This document shows, one piece after another, positions 13,001 through 25,654 of a stretch of DNA of 64,000 bases. This stretch comes from Mesaphorura yosii (lineage: Eukaryota; Arthropoda; Collembola; Poduromorpha; Tullbergiidae): the NCBI GenBank assembly GCA_009869945.1, contig WIXG01000282.1, forward strand, positions 1-64,000, written 5' to 3'. The translations under genes and the position numbers were made by a program. The notes under the pieces are model-generated. The model saw only the letters and a program-made list of their open reading frames with translations, had not been told where the DNA came from and ran no database searches. The number at the start of each line of letters is the position of its first letter. The first letter of the stretch is position 1.

Positions 13001-16000
13001 CTCGTCTGCAATTCTGCACATCTCAAATGTGAACGGGAGAGAAGGTAGAATCGTGTGCATGGTACAGGAATGTGCTGCCCGTAGCCCGCATCGGCAAGAA
13101 ATGTGAAAAATGCATGAGGCAGACAGAAGCAGGTCGAAGCAAATACGATTACGTGGAGCCCGGACCCTGACACCAGGAGCCATTTGTATTGTTTTAAATT
13201 TATGCTCGCAGTGAAGGCTTGAAGATTCTCGCATGTGCCTCAATTTCCTGTTTTACAACATCATATTTCTTCCTTAGCCGATTTCTTTTCTTCTCTGTCT
13301 GCTTTCTTTCCTACTTTCACTGCATGCATGCTAACGCTCGACTCGACTAATGTGAAAGGTTTGTATCCTGCATGGTCGTAGAGCCTTGCTGGCTGAATCA
13401 CGACCTGGAGTGGCGTGCACGTGCTGCTGGGTCGCTGCGCTGCACGCAGTTTGGCACAAAAGAGGCAGAAGAAGAAGGAAAAATGAAGGCAAGGCAATTA
13501 ATAACTTCTCTGAATTTTTCTATTCACGAATAATGGCAGCGAGTGAGTGCATTAACAAAGGTGCACAATGCGCGATTCACGATTTCTCTTTCATATCCTC
13601 ATCCTTCTTTCTCTGCACTCATCGACTATTGAAAGGATTTTTGTTATTAAGTCGGATGAATGGAAATGGAATAATGACTGCCACGTCTCACTCAGTCTCG
13701 AGCCAAGGCAGACAGACAACTCAATGAGGAATGAACTCGAATTCCGGACTTACGTACTCCACTTTTCTATTCAGGTTGTATTGGCGTTATTATTCAAGTA
13801 GGCCATAAAACGGAATGGCGATGGGCTCTCAATTCGTTAGTTAAACGTAGTCACAATGTACAATGTCTCAGTTTATTAACGTCACACACACTCACAGCAC
13901 AGCACCGTCATTCACAAGAAAATAAAGATGCAGTCCTCACTTTCACTATTTCTGACTTTCACTGACTTGACTTGACTTTCATGTGCTGCGGTGTAGCGCG
14001 CGACGTGACGCGTGTATCGCAGCGTCCTTGACACATAAGCCTGACTCGTCCCGTTCCGTTCTGTCTTTTCATGCACAGCACAGCACAGAAATCCAGATGA
14101 AGTCTACAAGACGCGGTGCAGAATAGCAGAAACGCGGAAACTTTGTCTGGAGATGAAGAAGCTTTCTTCTGCAGCAGCACGCGTCTACACGCGAGATGCG
14201 AAAGGAGTTGTAGAAGTAAGCAAAAGTTTCTGTGCTCAGTCCTTTCCCGGTCACGACGCTCGCAAGCACGAGTGAATTCTTGTTCTTGCGAGCTGGGAGC
14301 TTTCTCAGCAACTGAAAGCAGAGCGCAGCAAGGCCCAGCACTGAAGGAGCCAGCAGCGGAAGGCGAAAGGCGAAAGACGAAGGAGTACAGTAAAGAACCT
14401 GAAAGTACAATACAGAATACTGAATGCTGACTGCTGAATGCGGGGCATAGAAGAATTCTGGGTTAACACTGCCGCTCGCACTTTGTGCTAACGCTACAGT
14501 AGAAAGTAAAAGTAGATAATAGAATACAAGTGAGATGTTGGAGTTGGAGAAAGTGTTTCACAATTCACGATGGAGCAGTGCAGTGCGGGAGGAGAAAGCA
14601 GGCCAGACCAGGATTTTGCTAGCGATGCGAGGGCTTCTGCTCCGAATCCGACAGACTCCGAATCGACCGTGCTGGCCTGACAGGAAGCAATGAACTCTCG
14701 CCTCAGGACCAACAGGACAAGCAGCAGGAGAGCACGAAGATTTGATGCGATGCTTGTACGGTACACAAGATTTGTGCAGGCAGGCGTAAGAAAAAGACTA
14801 GAAAGCAGCGGCAAGCGTGCGAGAAAGGGAAAAGAAAGAAAGGTGAACTCGAGCTGTGTCACGATACGGCGCAGCAGCAACAGAATTGTACCTGCACGAC
14901 TGCGACCGAGACAGAACCTGCTTTTGCAGCTAATTACGACTTTCTTCGTGCTTTTCGTGCTGTATTGCTGTAATTGCCAATTAAATCAGACAGAAGAGGG
15001 CCGGAATGAGATCTCATCACAGTAGTCGACTCAACTCGACTTGGATCGACGTTTCTATGACAGCAAATTTTGGACACGTAGACTCTACCGTACCCACACA
15101 ATGAAGAAACCGTGGCTTGAGTCGCTGGAGGCATAATCGCAGTCGCGATTCGCGAAGTACAGTAAGTGCGAGTAATTCTTTATGGCCGCTTGACACGATA
15201 ATATTATTTATTATTAAAGTTCATCACTTTCACTTGTGTTTTGTGTTTAGGCTCCATTCATTCCCGTCTCGACACTTTCTCCTGTAAGCGTGTACGCGCA
15301 TAATACTTAATGCAAGACAGTGCAGTGAAAACAAACGCCACGCCAATGCCTGCCTTGCTTTACCCGTCGAGTGTTGGCTACTGACTCACTCCATTGGGTG
15401 TTATTTATGATTTCAAGGGAAATGGGACGCTGGGAGCCAGACAGCCAATTTGGAATTATAAACCATTCAAATTCGCTATTCGGCTTTTGCCATTCGCCAT
15501 TCTCCTTTGTTCTCCTCGAACCGCCGAGTCCCGGCCACGCCAGGCCAATGATGATAATGATTCCTCGACTGACTCTCCACGTATCGAATTTCACAAAAGA
15601 GGCAGAGAGCATTAGTTCAAGTTAAAAGTTGGAAATGGTCGTGGTGGAAGCTCTGCTCCGCTCTGTAATGCTGCATTGCGCTGCCGGAGTCTGAGTTTGT
15701 GTTTTGGGATCCGATGGCTTTAAAAAGTTCATTTATTTATGAATTTACGAATTTACAACTCTTTCTAGTACTTTGAGTACGATACACAAAGCGTAGTGCG
15801 GTGCACTGCCCTGGGACTCGTGGGCGCGGACTGGAACTCATAACAAAGTTGAATTGTGAATTATGCAATCCTCATTTTGAAAGTTTTGCTGGTACTGCGT
15901 CTGCCGCTTCATGAACGTTTCGTGCACGCGGAATGTCGCGGGTGTTCGTTTCTCTCCTGCCTGCTGCCTGCCGAAGCCAGGCCCGGGCCGTTGTGAAAAA

Positions 16001-19000
16001 TCTAATTTGAATATTCTTAGCTTTTTCCCGTACCTGAGCTCGAGCCCGACTTTCGTTAGCAACTCAACTCAGCCACTTTCCACTTGTACTTTGTTTCGAG
16101 TCCTGCTGCTGCCGTAAGATTTCGTCCCATCAAAGGGAAAGCGAGCTTGGCCCGCATTCTTCATCTTCGTCGTCGTCATTTTCGTTTCGCTGCTGTCTTC
16201 CTTCTGAATATTAACTAATTTTTGGCTGTGGCTTAGCCGTTGTCGTTTGCCGTCTTTGGTTTCTGCTTTGCGTAGTGACCTATATTTTTGATGCAGAAGC
16301 AGAAAGCGAAGTGGCAGTACTTTGGTTTCATCTTTCGAGGTAACAAAAATGAAGATTTTGATGCGGGAACTCCGACTTCGACTTGGGGAATAGGAGCACT
16401 GGCAATTATCGAAATGGAAAGTAATGGCAAAAGAAAGAAACGTGACACCAGCTCAGCTCCAAAATGAAACTGTAAAAGGTAAAGTAGGAAGCCAATCATT
16501 GCAAAGGTCAAAGAACAAACCGGAACTAGAACACTTGAACATTTAATATTTCATTTTCCAACATCCTGGCATGAATAAGCTCGAATTCCGTCGCAATTCT
16601 TCTTCCCGCCTCAAAACTTTGCAGAAACGAAATAAGAACAAATCCGCCATACGCGATTGAACGATTACTAATGCGAAAGGAGAAAACTGTGCTGTGCGGG
16701 AGTTTTATTGATCTTTGTGGGTGCGATTTGGTTTTGCAGAAAGCACGCATTGCTCGAAGCAAAAAATGAAGCAGGTTTTCCTGTCCGCTCCATTGCCTCA
16801 CTGCACACAATTGAATCCCTGCCTAAATTTTGTAAACCTCATCAAAATACGGTCGGACTCGGTTTATTTGGCGCCTCAGTGGGTGCGGGGAGTCGCCCGC
16901 CCGCACCCCATTGAGAAACGGTTCATCCAGCCCGTAAGCCGTAAACCGTGAACGTAAACGAAATCAGCGATTTGCAAGGCAGAAAGGCCGGCCTTGTTGG
17001 CTTGGCTGGTTGGTTGTGCTGATTTTATCACATTTACATCACAAAGGAATCCGTGCTTGTGCCCGTACGTGCGTGCAAATGTGTGCGCGAATGCAAGTTC
17101 GGTTGCAGTTGCATAATTACGCGGGTACGTTGCTTCTCTTTCTTGTAATAATGGCACATAACAGAAAGTAGCGAGCAAGTAGTGGCAGCCTCAATACATA
17201 AATTACCGACCATAAAGGAAAAGTGCCGACATGATAACTAATAACTAATCTCATAAATTCTGTCTCGGGCCTCGGTCCCAACAAAATGAGCAAAATGAGC
17301 AAAATATGAATTGAGCGACAAAATCTTTGTGGGAGGTCAATATTTTTATGCTCGTTGCAACAATGGAATAGTGTAAGGCTGGGCTTGGGCAAGTCGCCTG
17401 ATGGGGATAGTCATTACTGACAGACCACAGATTTTTCACGTAGCCATCATGTGAGTCCTGAGCTTTTCTTATTTACTTTACTTTAGTCGGGCTCGCAGGC
17501 AAACAGAACTTTCACCTTCCTGAAAGAAAGTTTTTCCCACTGGAAACTTCTTCTTCAAGTTGAAGTTGAAAGAAAAATAGACGAACGGACGGACGGATGT
17601 TTTATCTTAATAAGAAAAATGTTATTCCGACACACGTGCGTGCTGTGCGAACGCGAATGCGGCAGTGTACACAAAGGACACGGCACAAAAGGCAGCTGGC
17701 GACTGGCCCCAAAATCCAGTATCCGAGGTTTGTTCGCTTACTCGCTTTGATTGGAGATTCTCCGACAGTAAATTTGCCTTAGTATGGCGCATGAAGGAAA
17801 AGAAAATCGCGAACCACCAGCCTTGCACCTTGCGCGTAAAATATTAAAGAATCCATTTACTATTTAAATCTTTGTGATTGCGACGAATGTGACTGTAACA
17901 TTGTAATAAAAGAAGTAAGAGACGAACGCGGACGTTCACGGTCAAGCAAAAGCCAAACGCAGAGCAGACGCACCAAAGACATTCCACCAAGAAGCGAAGA
18001 ACCGAAAAACTCAGGACGGGAGAGAGCGTGCAAAGAATTTGAATGCGGAATGTTTCTCCGTGAAATGGTTCCATGATTATTGTTATTACACTCCAAATTC
18101 TCCACGCTCCTCGTGCAGCAGAAGATTCTTTCCCACTTTTTAATAGTTTTAAATGTGAATCCAGTGGAATGACAGTAATAACATGAAAGTTCTTTAGTCC
18201 TGTGCGTATTTGCGTATTTTGCAAGACTGTGACAAGATTCTTAACCACCGCCACATGCCCATCGCTGTTAACAGACTCTAAGACGTCTGCGTCTGTCTGT
18301 CTGCCTGACTGCTGAAATGTTCCACTCAACTGAGCCTGAGCCTCATATTTTCCATTTCCAACTGAGCGCAAACCCACGCGAGAAAATAAACCTGTACCGA
18401 ATCAAAATCACATTTTTCAATTTAAATTATTTCCACTTTTTTGATGCGAACTGCGACAGTGGATTCAATTTTCGGACCTTTCTTCTTCATCGTTAGTGCA
18501 TAACTGAATTATGAATTATGCAGTAGTATTTTGATTATTTGCTGCTGCACATGCATCAAAGTTTCAAAATTCTAAGCACAAATGAATAAGCCTTCAATTT
18601 ATATCTTTTGAGAGGTTCAACTTCATTTGAACACGAGAAAAATTCTCTGACCCACATTTTAGTCGACCAGGACTCATTTTAATTAAGCGTGGGTATTATA
18701 CTCTTAATAAAAATTTATTACTACACATTGGCTCTTGTCCTGCCTTCGAGTGGCTCACGCAACACTTCTGACTGATACGAGCACAAAACGAGGCTCAGCC
18801 TCATAATTTCATGCAGTAATTAAATTATTAGCCTTTAAGCTTTTAAGCACCACCGGTCTGGCCTGTTTTGGTCCCATTTATGCATGCATCAAATAATCCT
18901 TAAACTATGCACGACGTCATTCGAATGATTTCGAAAGCAGCAAGAATTCCAGTCGTTTCGCCAAGTGATCGTCTGCATGTCCATCGCAGTGTAATTCGAG

Positions 19001-19636
19001 TTCACAATTCATAAACGATACGCTGGCCGTATCTAAATCCGAGAACAATACACCCGCCTGCCGTGTTCTTAATTTAAGTAGGTCTCAATTTCATATTACA
19101 GTGTCACTGTTACTAGCCATTGCCAACTAAACCAAACTATACGCCATATCAGTCGTGTAGTGTCCTGTTCACGTCCATCCATTGTCAAGCTGTCAAGATA
19201 GAAGACCTCGGCTCTGACTTTAGCAACTTCAGCTTCGACGTCAGTGATACAACGGCCTCTGCGATTGCTGTTCTGGTCCTACGCACGTACAACGTAGTAG
19301 TACAGTGATCAGTGGTTACTGATTGGAACCTGCCAGGCCACCCGTTTGCCTGCCCACCCGCTTTGCCGATAAGCCAGCTGTTTGCAAATTCATTGACGAA
19401 CGCTTCACTTGAAGATTGCAGCTTATGACAAGTGGCGTTCCCCGAATTTTAGCCTGAGTTGATGGGTTCAGGCTCAGTCTTTGGCTCTTCTGGTTCTAAA
19501 CTGATTACTGATTACTGCGCGATTGGGTCGTCGTCACTGATTGACATGAAGTGGAGCAATCACCGCTCAGTCAAGTTCGAGGTTTTCGCTGCATGGTGCT
19601 CACGCTCGCTGTCTCTGGCCTCTAGCTTAATTCAAA
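7042..19636. other. 12.6 kb without a supported gene
   Basis: No open frame here has both coding character and matching splice sites. The longest (minus, 18377-17844, 177 codons) lacks family resemblance and has biased composition. Small local repeats occur, for example three TTTACTG copies at about 10181-10201. It may hold 5' untranslated exons and regulatory DNA of the flanking genes. Confidence 0.4.
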
Positions 19637-22147
19637 ATGGAATCATCGACGAAAATCACATTTGACTTTGAAAATGAGAAATTCGGAGCTGCAGAATATG
19701 CCGTCTTCGCCTCCATCCTCGTACTCTCCGCCGCCATCGGAGTCTACCATGCCTTCTTCGGTCCGAAGCAGGACTCGACGGCGGAGTATTTACTAGGAGG
19801 AAGGCAAATGAGTGTGCTACCTGTCGCACTATCGCTCCTGTGCAGTTTCGTCTCTGCCATCACGCTCCTCGGGAATCCGGTCGAGGTTTACTTTTACGGG
19901 ACGCAGTACTGGCTAATTGCGTTCTCATTTATTCCGATGACGCTCATCCTCATGACGCTGTATATTCCAGTCTTCTTCAGGCTCAGTTTGACTTCCGCAA
20001 ATGAGGTACGCACCGATGCAATGCGTCAATGCACTGTAATTTATAGATACAGATCTAATTCACGGTGGCTTTTCCAGTATTTTCAGCTCCGATTTAACAG
20101 CCGAGTAGTTCGTGTCACTGTATCACTGATTTCGATCGTGTATTTGGTACGATAAAACTTTCCTTCTTATCTTGCCTTGTTGCTGAGCTAAAATGAAGGA
20201 ATGTGCATGCTCATCTTCGAAGTCTCATCATTTTCAGATAATCTACATGAGTATAACCGTTTATGGTCCATCACTTGCATTGAGTCAAGGTATTTGACAT
20301 TTGAGCTCCACTTGGCGTTCGAGTTGGCAAAGATTTTGGAGCTGAATTTATTGTAATTTGCAAGTTTTAACTTTCAGTGGCTGGAATCAACAAGTACTTG
20401 TCAACCGGGACAATATTTGTTGTCTGCATCTTCTATTCTTCACTGGTAAGGGTCAAGAACCTATATGCTGTGTTCTGAAGTGTAATCTATGCCTAGTCAG
20501 TTGTCAAATTATTGCTGATGCTTTCCAGGGAGGACTGAAAGCAGTTTTATGGACCGACGCTCTGCAGGCTGTCGTGATGCTCGTCAGTTTGTCCGTTGTC
20601 GCTGGGAAAGGAATATCAGACGCTGGTGGTTTAAGCACAGTGTGGGACCTCGCTCGAAACACGTCCCGTGTCGAATTCTTGAAGTAAAAACCATACTGCT
20701 GATCTCAGACGCGTCACGGTTGCAGGCTGCTGAACCTTGGCTCTTTTAACTTTTAGCTTCGACACGGATTTTAGAACGAGGCACACATTTTGGACGGAAA
20801 TAGTTGCCGGATGTCTGGCTTGGCTGCCATTGTACGCCGGGACGCAATCTCAAATTCAACGATACTGCTCGCTTCCCACACTGACGAAAGCACGCCTGTA
20901 ATTCTAGTAATTCATAATGCAATATGCAATATTTGACTTCTAAAGGAAGGGCAAGTTTCATGCGTTTGCTTATTTGTTTCCGCTATGGTTTGCAGGGCCG
21001 CGGTGATCAACATGCTTGGACTAATGACTATCGTAACTCTTTGCTTCTTCTGTGGGATGGTGATTTATGCAACGTTCCATGACTGCGATCCACTTGCAGC
21101 TGGGGTAAAATCTCTCTTTGCTTTCGGCTTTCAGTTGTCCCGCCATCCAAAGCTAAGGTATCCTTCTCTTTTAGAGAATTGACAGCAACGATCAATTACT
21201 ACCGCTGGTGGTGATGGTCACCTTGGGTGAATTCAACGGATTACCCGGGCTTTTCGTCGCGGGGCTCACTTGCGCTTCTTTAAGGTAAAATTCGTAAAAA
21301 GCTTTACCTATGCTCACACGCCTTCATTTTCTAAGACGACACCGTTACCAGTTCTGTCTCGAGTGGGCTGAACGCTCTGTCGGCCATAATCACGGAGGAT
21401 TACGTAAAACGCTGGAAACCAAACTTATCCGACTCCCAACTTGCCATGTACTCGAAGTTCATCGCGTTTGGGTTTGGAGTCTTGGCATTCGGCACCACAT
21501 TCCTCGCTGAGCTACTGGGAAATATTTATTCTGCCGGATACACACTTGTCGGCACGCTGCTCGGACCGACGCTGGGCATTTTCACGCTTGGAATATTCTT
21601 TCCATTCGCAAATGCGATTGTAAGTTGAAGCTTAAAGTCCGATAATCCTATGGCCTGGCGTGTCGATGTTGGAAAAAGCTTTGTTTAACATGTCCACGCC
21701 TTAATCCAGGGATCTTTTCTCGGGTTAATTTCTGGAATCTTAATAATGGGATTCCTCGCAGTTGGTTCCATAATCGCAAACGATCGAGGGGAACTCCCGA
21801 ACCAGAAATTGCCACTGTCGACTGATGGCTGTGCGGTTGTCGTTGAAGAATCTCTCCCGGGGCTCCTGGGTTCACCTCCTCAAGAATGGAAGGACCGAGA
21901 TGACAGTGGTTTGATTAAATTCTTGTCTATTGCACCAAACTGGTATCCTGGATTCGGATTTCTCGCAACCGTCGTTCTTGGAATCATCTTCAGCCTGATT
22001 ACGTTGAAAACTTTTGGGCGTCCAATCGATCCGAATTACTTGAGCACTCCCACGCTGAGAATGTGGAGGAAGACCTTACCTGGGCGGTGGATGGATCAGT
22101 GGGTTGAGAGAGAGTCGACGTCAAATCCAGAAAACGATCATGTATGA
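19637..22147 (+). CDS. SLC5-family sodium-coupled solute (monocarboxylate/vitamin-type) transporter
   Basis: Ten exons give 592 residues: 19637-20005, 20078-20146, 20238-20289, 20378-20445, 20529-20683, 20757-20897, 20996-21104, 21175-21284, 21352-21619, 21710-22147. All phases close. The product is a multi-pass plasma-membrane protein of normal SLC5 length. Diagnostic stretches are STAEYLLGGRQMSVLPVALS near residue 50, GGLKAVLWTDALQAVVM after the fourth intron, GTQSQIQRYCS, and SSVSSGLNALSAIITEDYVK around residue 360. The last matches the conserved SLC5A5/6/8/12 motif between TM7 and TM9. These transporters use the sodium gradient to import iodide, biotin/pantothenate or small monocarboxylates. 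Sequence alone does not settle the substrate. The gene is tail to tail with the P450 at 22650. Confidence 0.93.
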
Positions 22148-22649
22148 CCTTTGCTTTTATTTCTTAATTAATGCAGGTTTGCACACGATCAATTTAACCG
22201 AACTCTCAACTCTTTAATCCGCAATGACAATTTAGATCCCAGAGCAAGTAAAATCACCATCAAAGGCTGATATTTATTCGGAGGAGTCTGCGAATGGTTT
22301 ACATCTGCCACGAGTGCGACTATACGGCGAGTTAAATGAAAAGCCTGCTAATTACAATAATAATTACAGTTAAAAACCGATACTTTCGCGAATCCTGCCC
22401 CTTCATATAATGCTCTTGATGTTTGTTTGTCTGTACAACACATTTTTATATGTGCTGTGTAAATACACAAAGTAAATGACTCCTAGACGACGTAGGCAGC
22501 AAGCTAGTCATTAGTAAAACTAGTGCCGGATATACATGAAACTGCAGATTTCAGGAAACATTTAGAAATGAATCTTGGGGCCGGACTTGAAATGAACAGA
22601 AAAAGAGCATTCATTATAAAGTGCTTTTGTAGTTGTGGCAGTGAAGGGT
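22148..22649. other. Convergent intergenic region between SLC5 and P450
   Basis: This AT-rich stretch holds the 3' untranslated ends of two converging genes. I saw no coding exon or marked structure. Confidence 0.6.
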
Positions 22650-24727
22650 TCATTTTCGTGGGGTGATGAGGACATCATACGGCCGAGGCCTGAGCGTAAA
22701 CATGACCATCGGATCCGGCGATGGGGACGTCGTTCCAGGCGGGACCTCAAACTTGTATTTCTTCAACAGACCAGTGAAAAAAAGGAAGAAGGACTCCCGG
22801 GCCATGGACTCAGCCACGCAGACTCTCTTCCCGAACCCAAATGGAATCATTTGCTCCAGATTCACGATTTTGGTACCAGTCGAGTCTAGAAATCGTTCAG
22901 GACGGAAAACTTCCGGGTCACCCCAATGCCTTTTATCCATCAAGACACCAGCAATGTTCACAAAGACGCAGGTTCCCTACAGCCAGCCATAAAATACAAA
23001 CTGAATGAGCGTCACGAGCTCAATTCAGCCATCAGCGTGTTAATTACCTCAGGAATGAAGTAATTCCGGTACACGTAATCGGCCATGCACTTCCTGGCAG
23101 CCGTTATCGGGACGACGTGAGAGAAACGAAATATCTCCTGGATTGTGGCTTCCGTGTATGGCATTCTCGACAAATCCGTTAATGAGAGCAGGTCGTTGTG
23201 GTCATTTCCATGATTGGACGCCTCAGAAACTTGCTTGATTTCAGCGTAAACCTTTTCCTGTACCTCTGGATACAGAACCATGTACAAAACCGCGTACCTG
23301 GAATAATCCACAAGTTTAAAATTTGTAAATAATTTCGTGTGTGCGCAGAATTTTACTTACGTTATTGTATTTGACGTGGTCTCGGACCCACCAAGAAACA
23401 AATCTTGAAGCACCATATTCAATTGATTCACTAAACACATAAACAGATTCACAATCACGAGCCTCAATTAGCCGTAAGATCAAGTCAATTAATCAAGTGA
23501 CAATTACCGGTGAAGAAAGAATCCTTCTGGTCCTTCGTATTGTAAATTTCCTGAATGAAGCATTCGAGAAATGTCCGCGGATTCCCAGCCGATTCTGTTT
23601 CGTACGCCGTTTCGACTTGAGCTATCAAACCCTAAATTACACATTTCCGAAAATCAGTCTGAAAATGTCCGCGAGCTAAGAACAGTTGCCATTTTGCCGA
23701 TCTTGCATTTACCTTCATAAATGTATGTAGCTTATTATAAACTTTCATCTGATTATTCAAATTCGAAGAACCAGGGAGCCAATGCCTGAGGATAGGAAAT
23801 GGAACCGTCAAGCTACTGTGGTTCCAAATGCCCATTACCTCGTCGTTGAGGCGCAGAATGCTTTTCAGGCGCTGGTCAGAGTGCGAGAATCGGTAGCCAG
23901 CAACGAATGACCACAGAATGTTGACAAAACTTAGCGCAAACAGGTCGGGTTCAATTGTCACCAGTCCGTTTCGAGCGTGGGCCTTGGATTCAAAGCCCTG
24001 GCAGAAGTGTGACAGCTCTTCGGCCATTACCGTCGCCATTGAGTTTCGCTTCCCGAATCCGAAATCACGAAGCACGCGGACGGTAAATCGTCGGATTGCT
24101 TTCCAATTCTCACCGCTCGTGAAGACGATTCCTGATTGAGCGTGGCATGATTTATTAAGTTTCTGATTGATTAGCTAAGAATTAGCCATTAATTCCATTT
24201 ACCCATCGTTGTATTGAACGACCGATCAGTCGCGTGCGGGAATCCTTCGTAGCGTCCAGAAAATTCGTCCTTTCCGAGCAGATCTCGAATTGCCTCGTAC
24301 GAGGACAGTAAAACTTTAGAAAAATGGATGTTTGCATTTAGAATTTAATTATTCATTGTGATTTCATGGACACACTTGCGTTATGGACGCCAAACTTCAC
24401 GCTAATAACGTCACCGTATGTCTTGGCCAACTTCTCAAACGCGAGATGTGGAAAATCAGGATTGGCCATCGCCACTTGCGGAAGATTCCCCACAATTGGC
24501 CATTGATAAGGACCTGAACGTATAAAGTATACAAGCTGCCTAACTCATAAACAAAAAGATCGGACAAAAAGAGCAATCGAATAACACTGACCTGGCGGCA
24601 AATTCAGCCCATTTTTGCCCGTTTTCCTTCCATTGGATCCAAATAATTTGGCAATGGCACACAGTGCAGCGAAAGCAATGAAGAATTCTAGGAGCATTTT
24701 GATGTCTGCGAGAGCAGGACTTGACAT
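22650..24727 (-). CDS. Cytochrome P450, microsomal, CYP2-clan-like
   Basis: Eight exons on the minus strand give 524 residues: 24727-24592, 24513-24376, 24313-24203, 24131-23713, 23631-23508, 23430-23361, 23297-23048, 22976-22650. Phases close throughout. The N-terminus is a membrane anchor (MLLEFFIAFAALCAIAKLF, with a second ATG at 24697). It is followed by the proline-rich hinge NLPPGPYQWPIVGNLP, an I-helix stretch LFLGGSETTSNT, the K-helix EIFR (ExxR), the FRPERF motif, and the heme loop FGFGKRVCVAE with the cysteine ligand. The residue two after the cysteine is Ala instead of the usual Gly. Such enzymes oxidise lipophilic substrates such as hormones or xenobiotics in the ER with P450 reductase. 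The substrate is unknown. The gene is divergent from HPS4, about 930 bases away. Confidence 0.94.
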
Positions 24728-25654
24728 AAACTAAAAATGATTAAATGGAACTTGAAACAAGAAGACCAGACAGCGAACGTGCTGTGGTGGCCTTGAAGCC
24801 TCAGGTTCCGCGGATAAAAACTGGTCCTGAATGTTGAAGACTGCTCGGTTCGCTCGTTAGCACAAGCAGAAGCTATACAATTGCCAATTCAGCAGACTTT
24901 CAGGGTTAAGCATAAAATTTTCCAGAGGCATACTTAAAACTAGTTAGTAAATTTGCGCAAGTTTGTCTAGATGAAATTATGGGTATTGATTGAAATTATT
25001 ACAGCTGAAAGTTCCGCGACCAATTCAAAGCAACAGCAAAACCGTTGACATAAAAAAAACGATAAATTAATAATTCTAAAAAATTAGGTTTAGTCAGGTT
25101 CTGAACAGTCTGTGTCTTGAAGAACGATCTTGAACGTTTGTTTGATGAATGCCTTCTGTTATCAGTCGTAGCATTGTCTCCAGACGTTGGAATACCGGAA
25201 TACCTGTAGAATTGCACACTGTTCTCAGTGCACTGAGAGAGCTGTACTGTTGGTACTGTGCTGGAACTGGGCCTGGGATGCTTAGTGCTTCTGTATTTGC
25301 ACACTGGCACTACAAAGTCGGAACCGGAAGAGTCGGAAAAGACGCATTCCATTCACTAGTATGCACCCTCCAGTGTGAGTCCTACTAGAACTCGTGACTG
25401 GCTGTCAAAGCATCAAAGCACGCAGTATTTCCTCAGTTGCACACTGCTACAATACGAAATCCCACCAAATTCAACTGCATTTCAAGAGCAGAGTCGTCAA
25501 ATTACATAACAAGAATGTGCGTTTCATTGAAATTCACATTCCTGTCGCTTTTAGCTGCATTCCATTGCCAGTATCCACAAATTACCCTACAATGTGATCA
25601 TAATTAAGTCGAAAAGCCGTGCCTGGCTGATCAAACCAGTAGTCAGTCAGCCAA
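24728..25654. other. Shared upstream region of P450 and HPS4
   Basis: This is the 5' flank of two divergent genes. I saw no coding exon, clear TATA box or repeat. It may hold untranslated first exons. Confidence 0.5.

Noticed and set aside
17844-18377. 177-codon open frame on the minus strand
   Set aside because: It starts at GTG, has runs of Leu and Cys typical of chance translation, no domain and no splice context. A frame of this size is near what chance gives in 64 kb.
24360-24380. GC-AG intron in the P450 gene (AAC followed by GCAAGT on the minus strand)
   Set aside because: Using GC would break the reading frame with the next exon. The GT four bases further on (donor at 24375) keeps phase and gives HNAILLSSYEAI.
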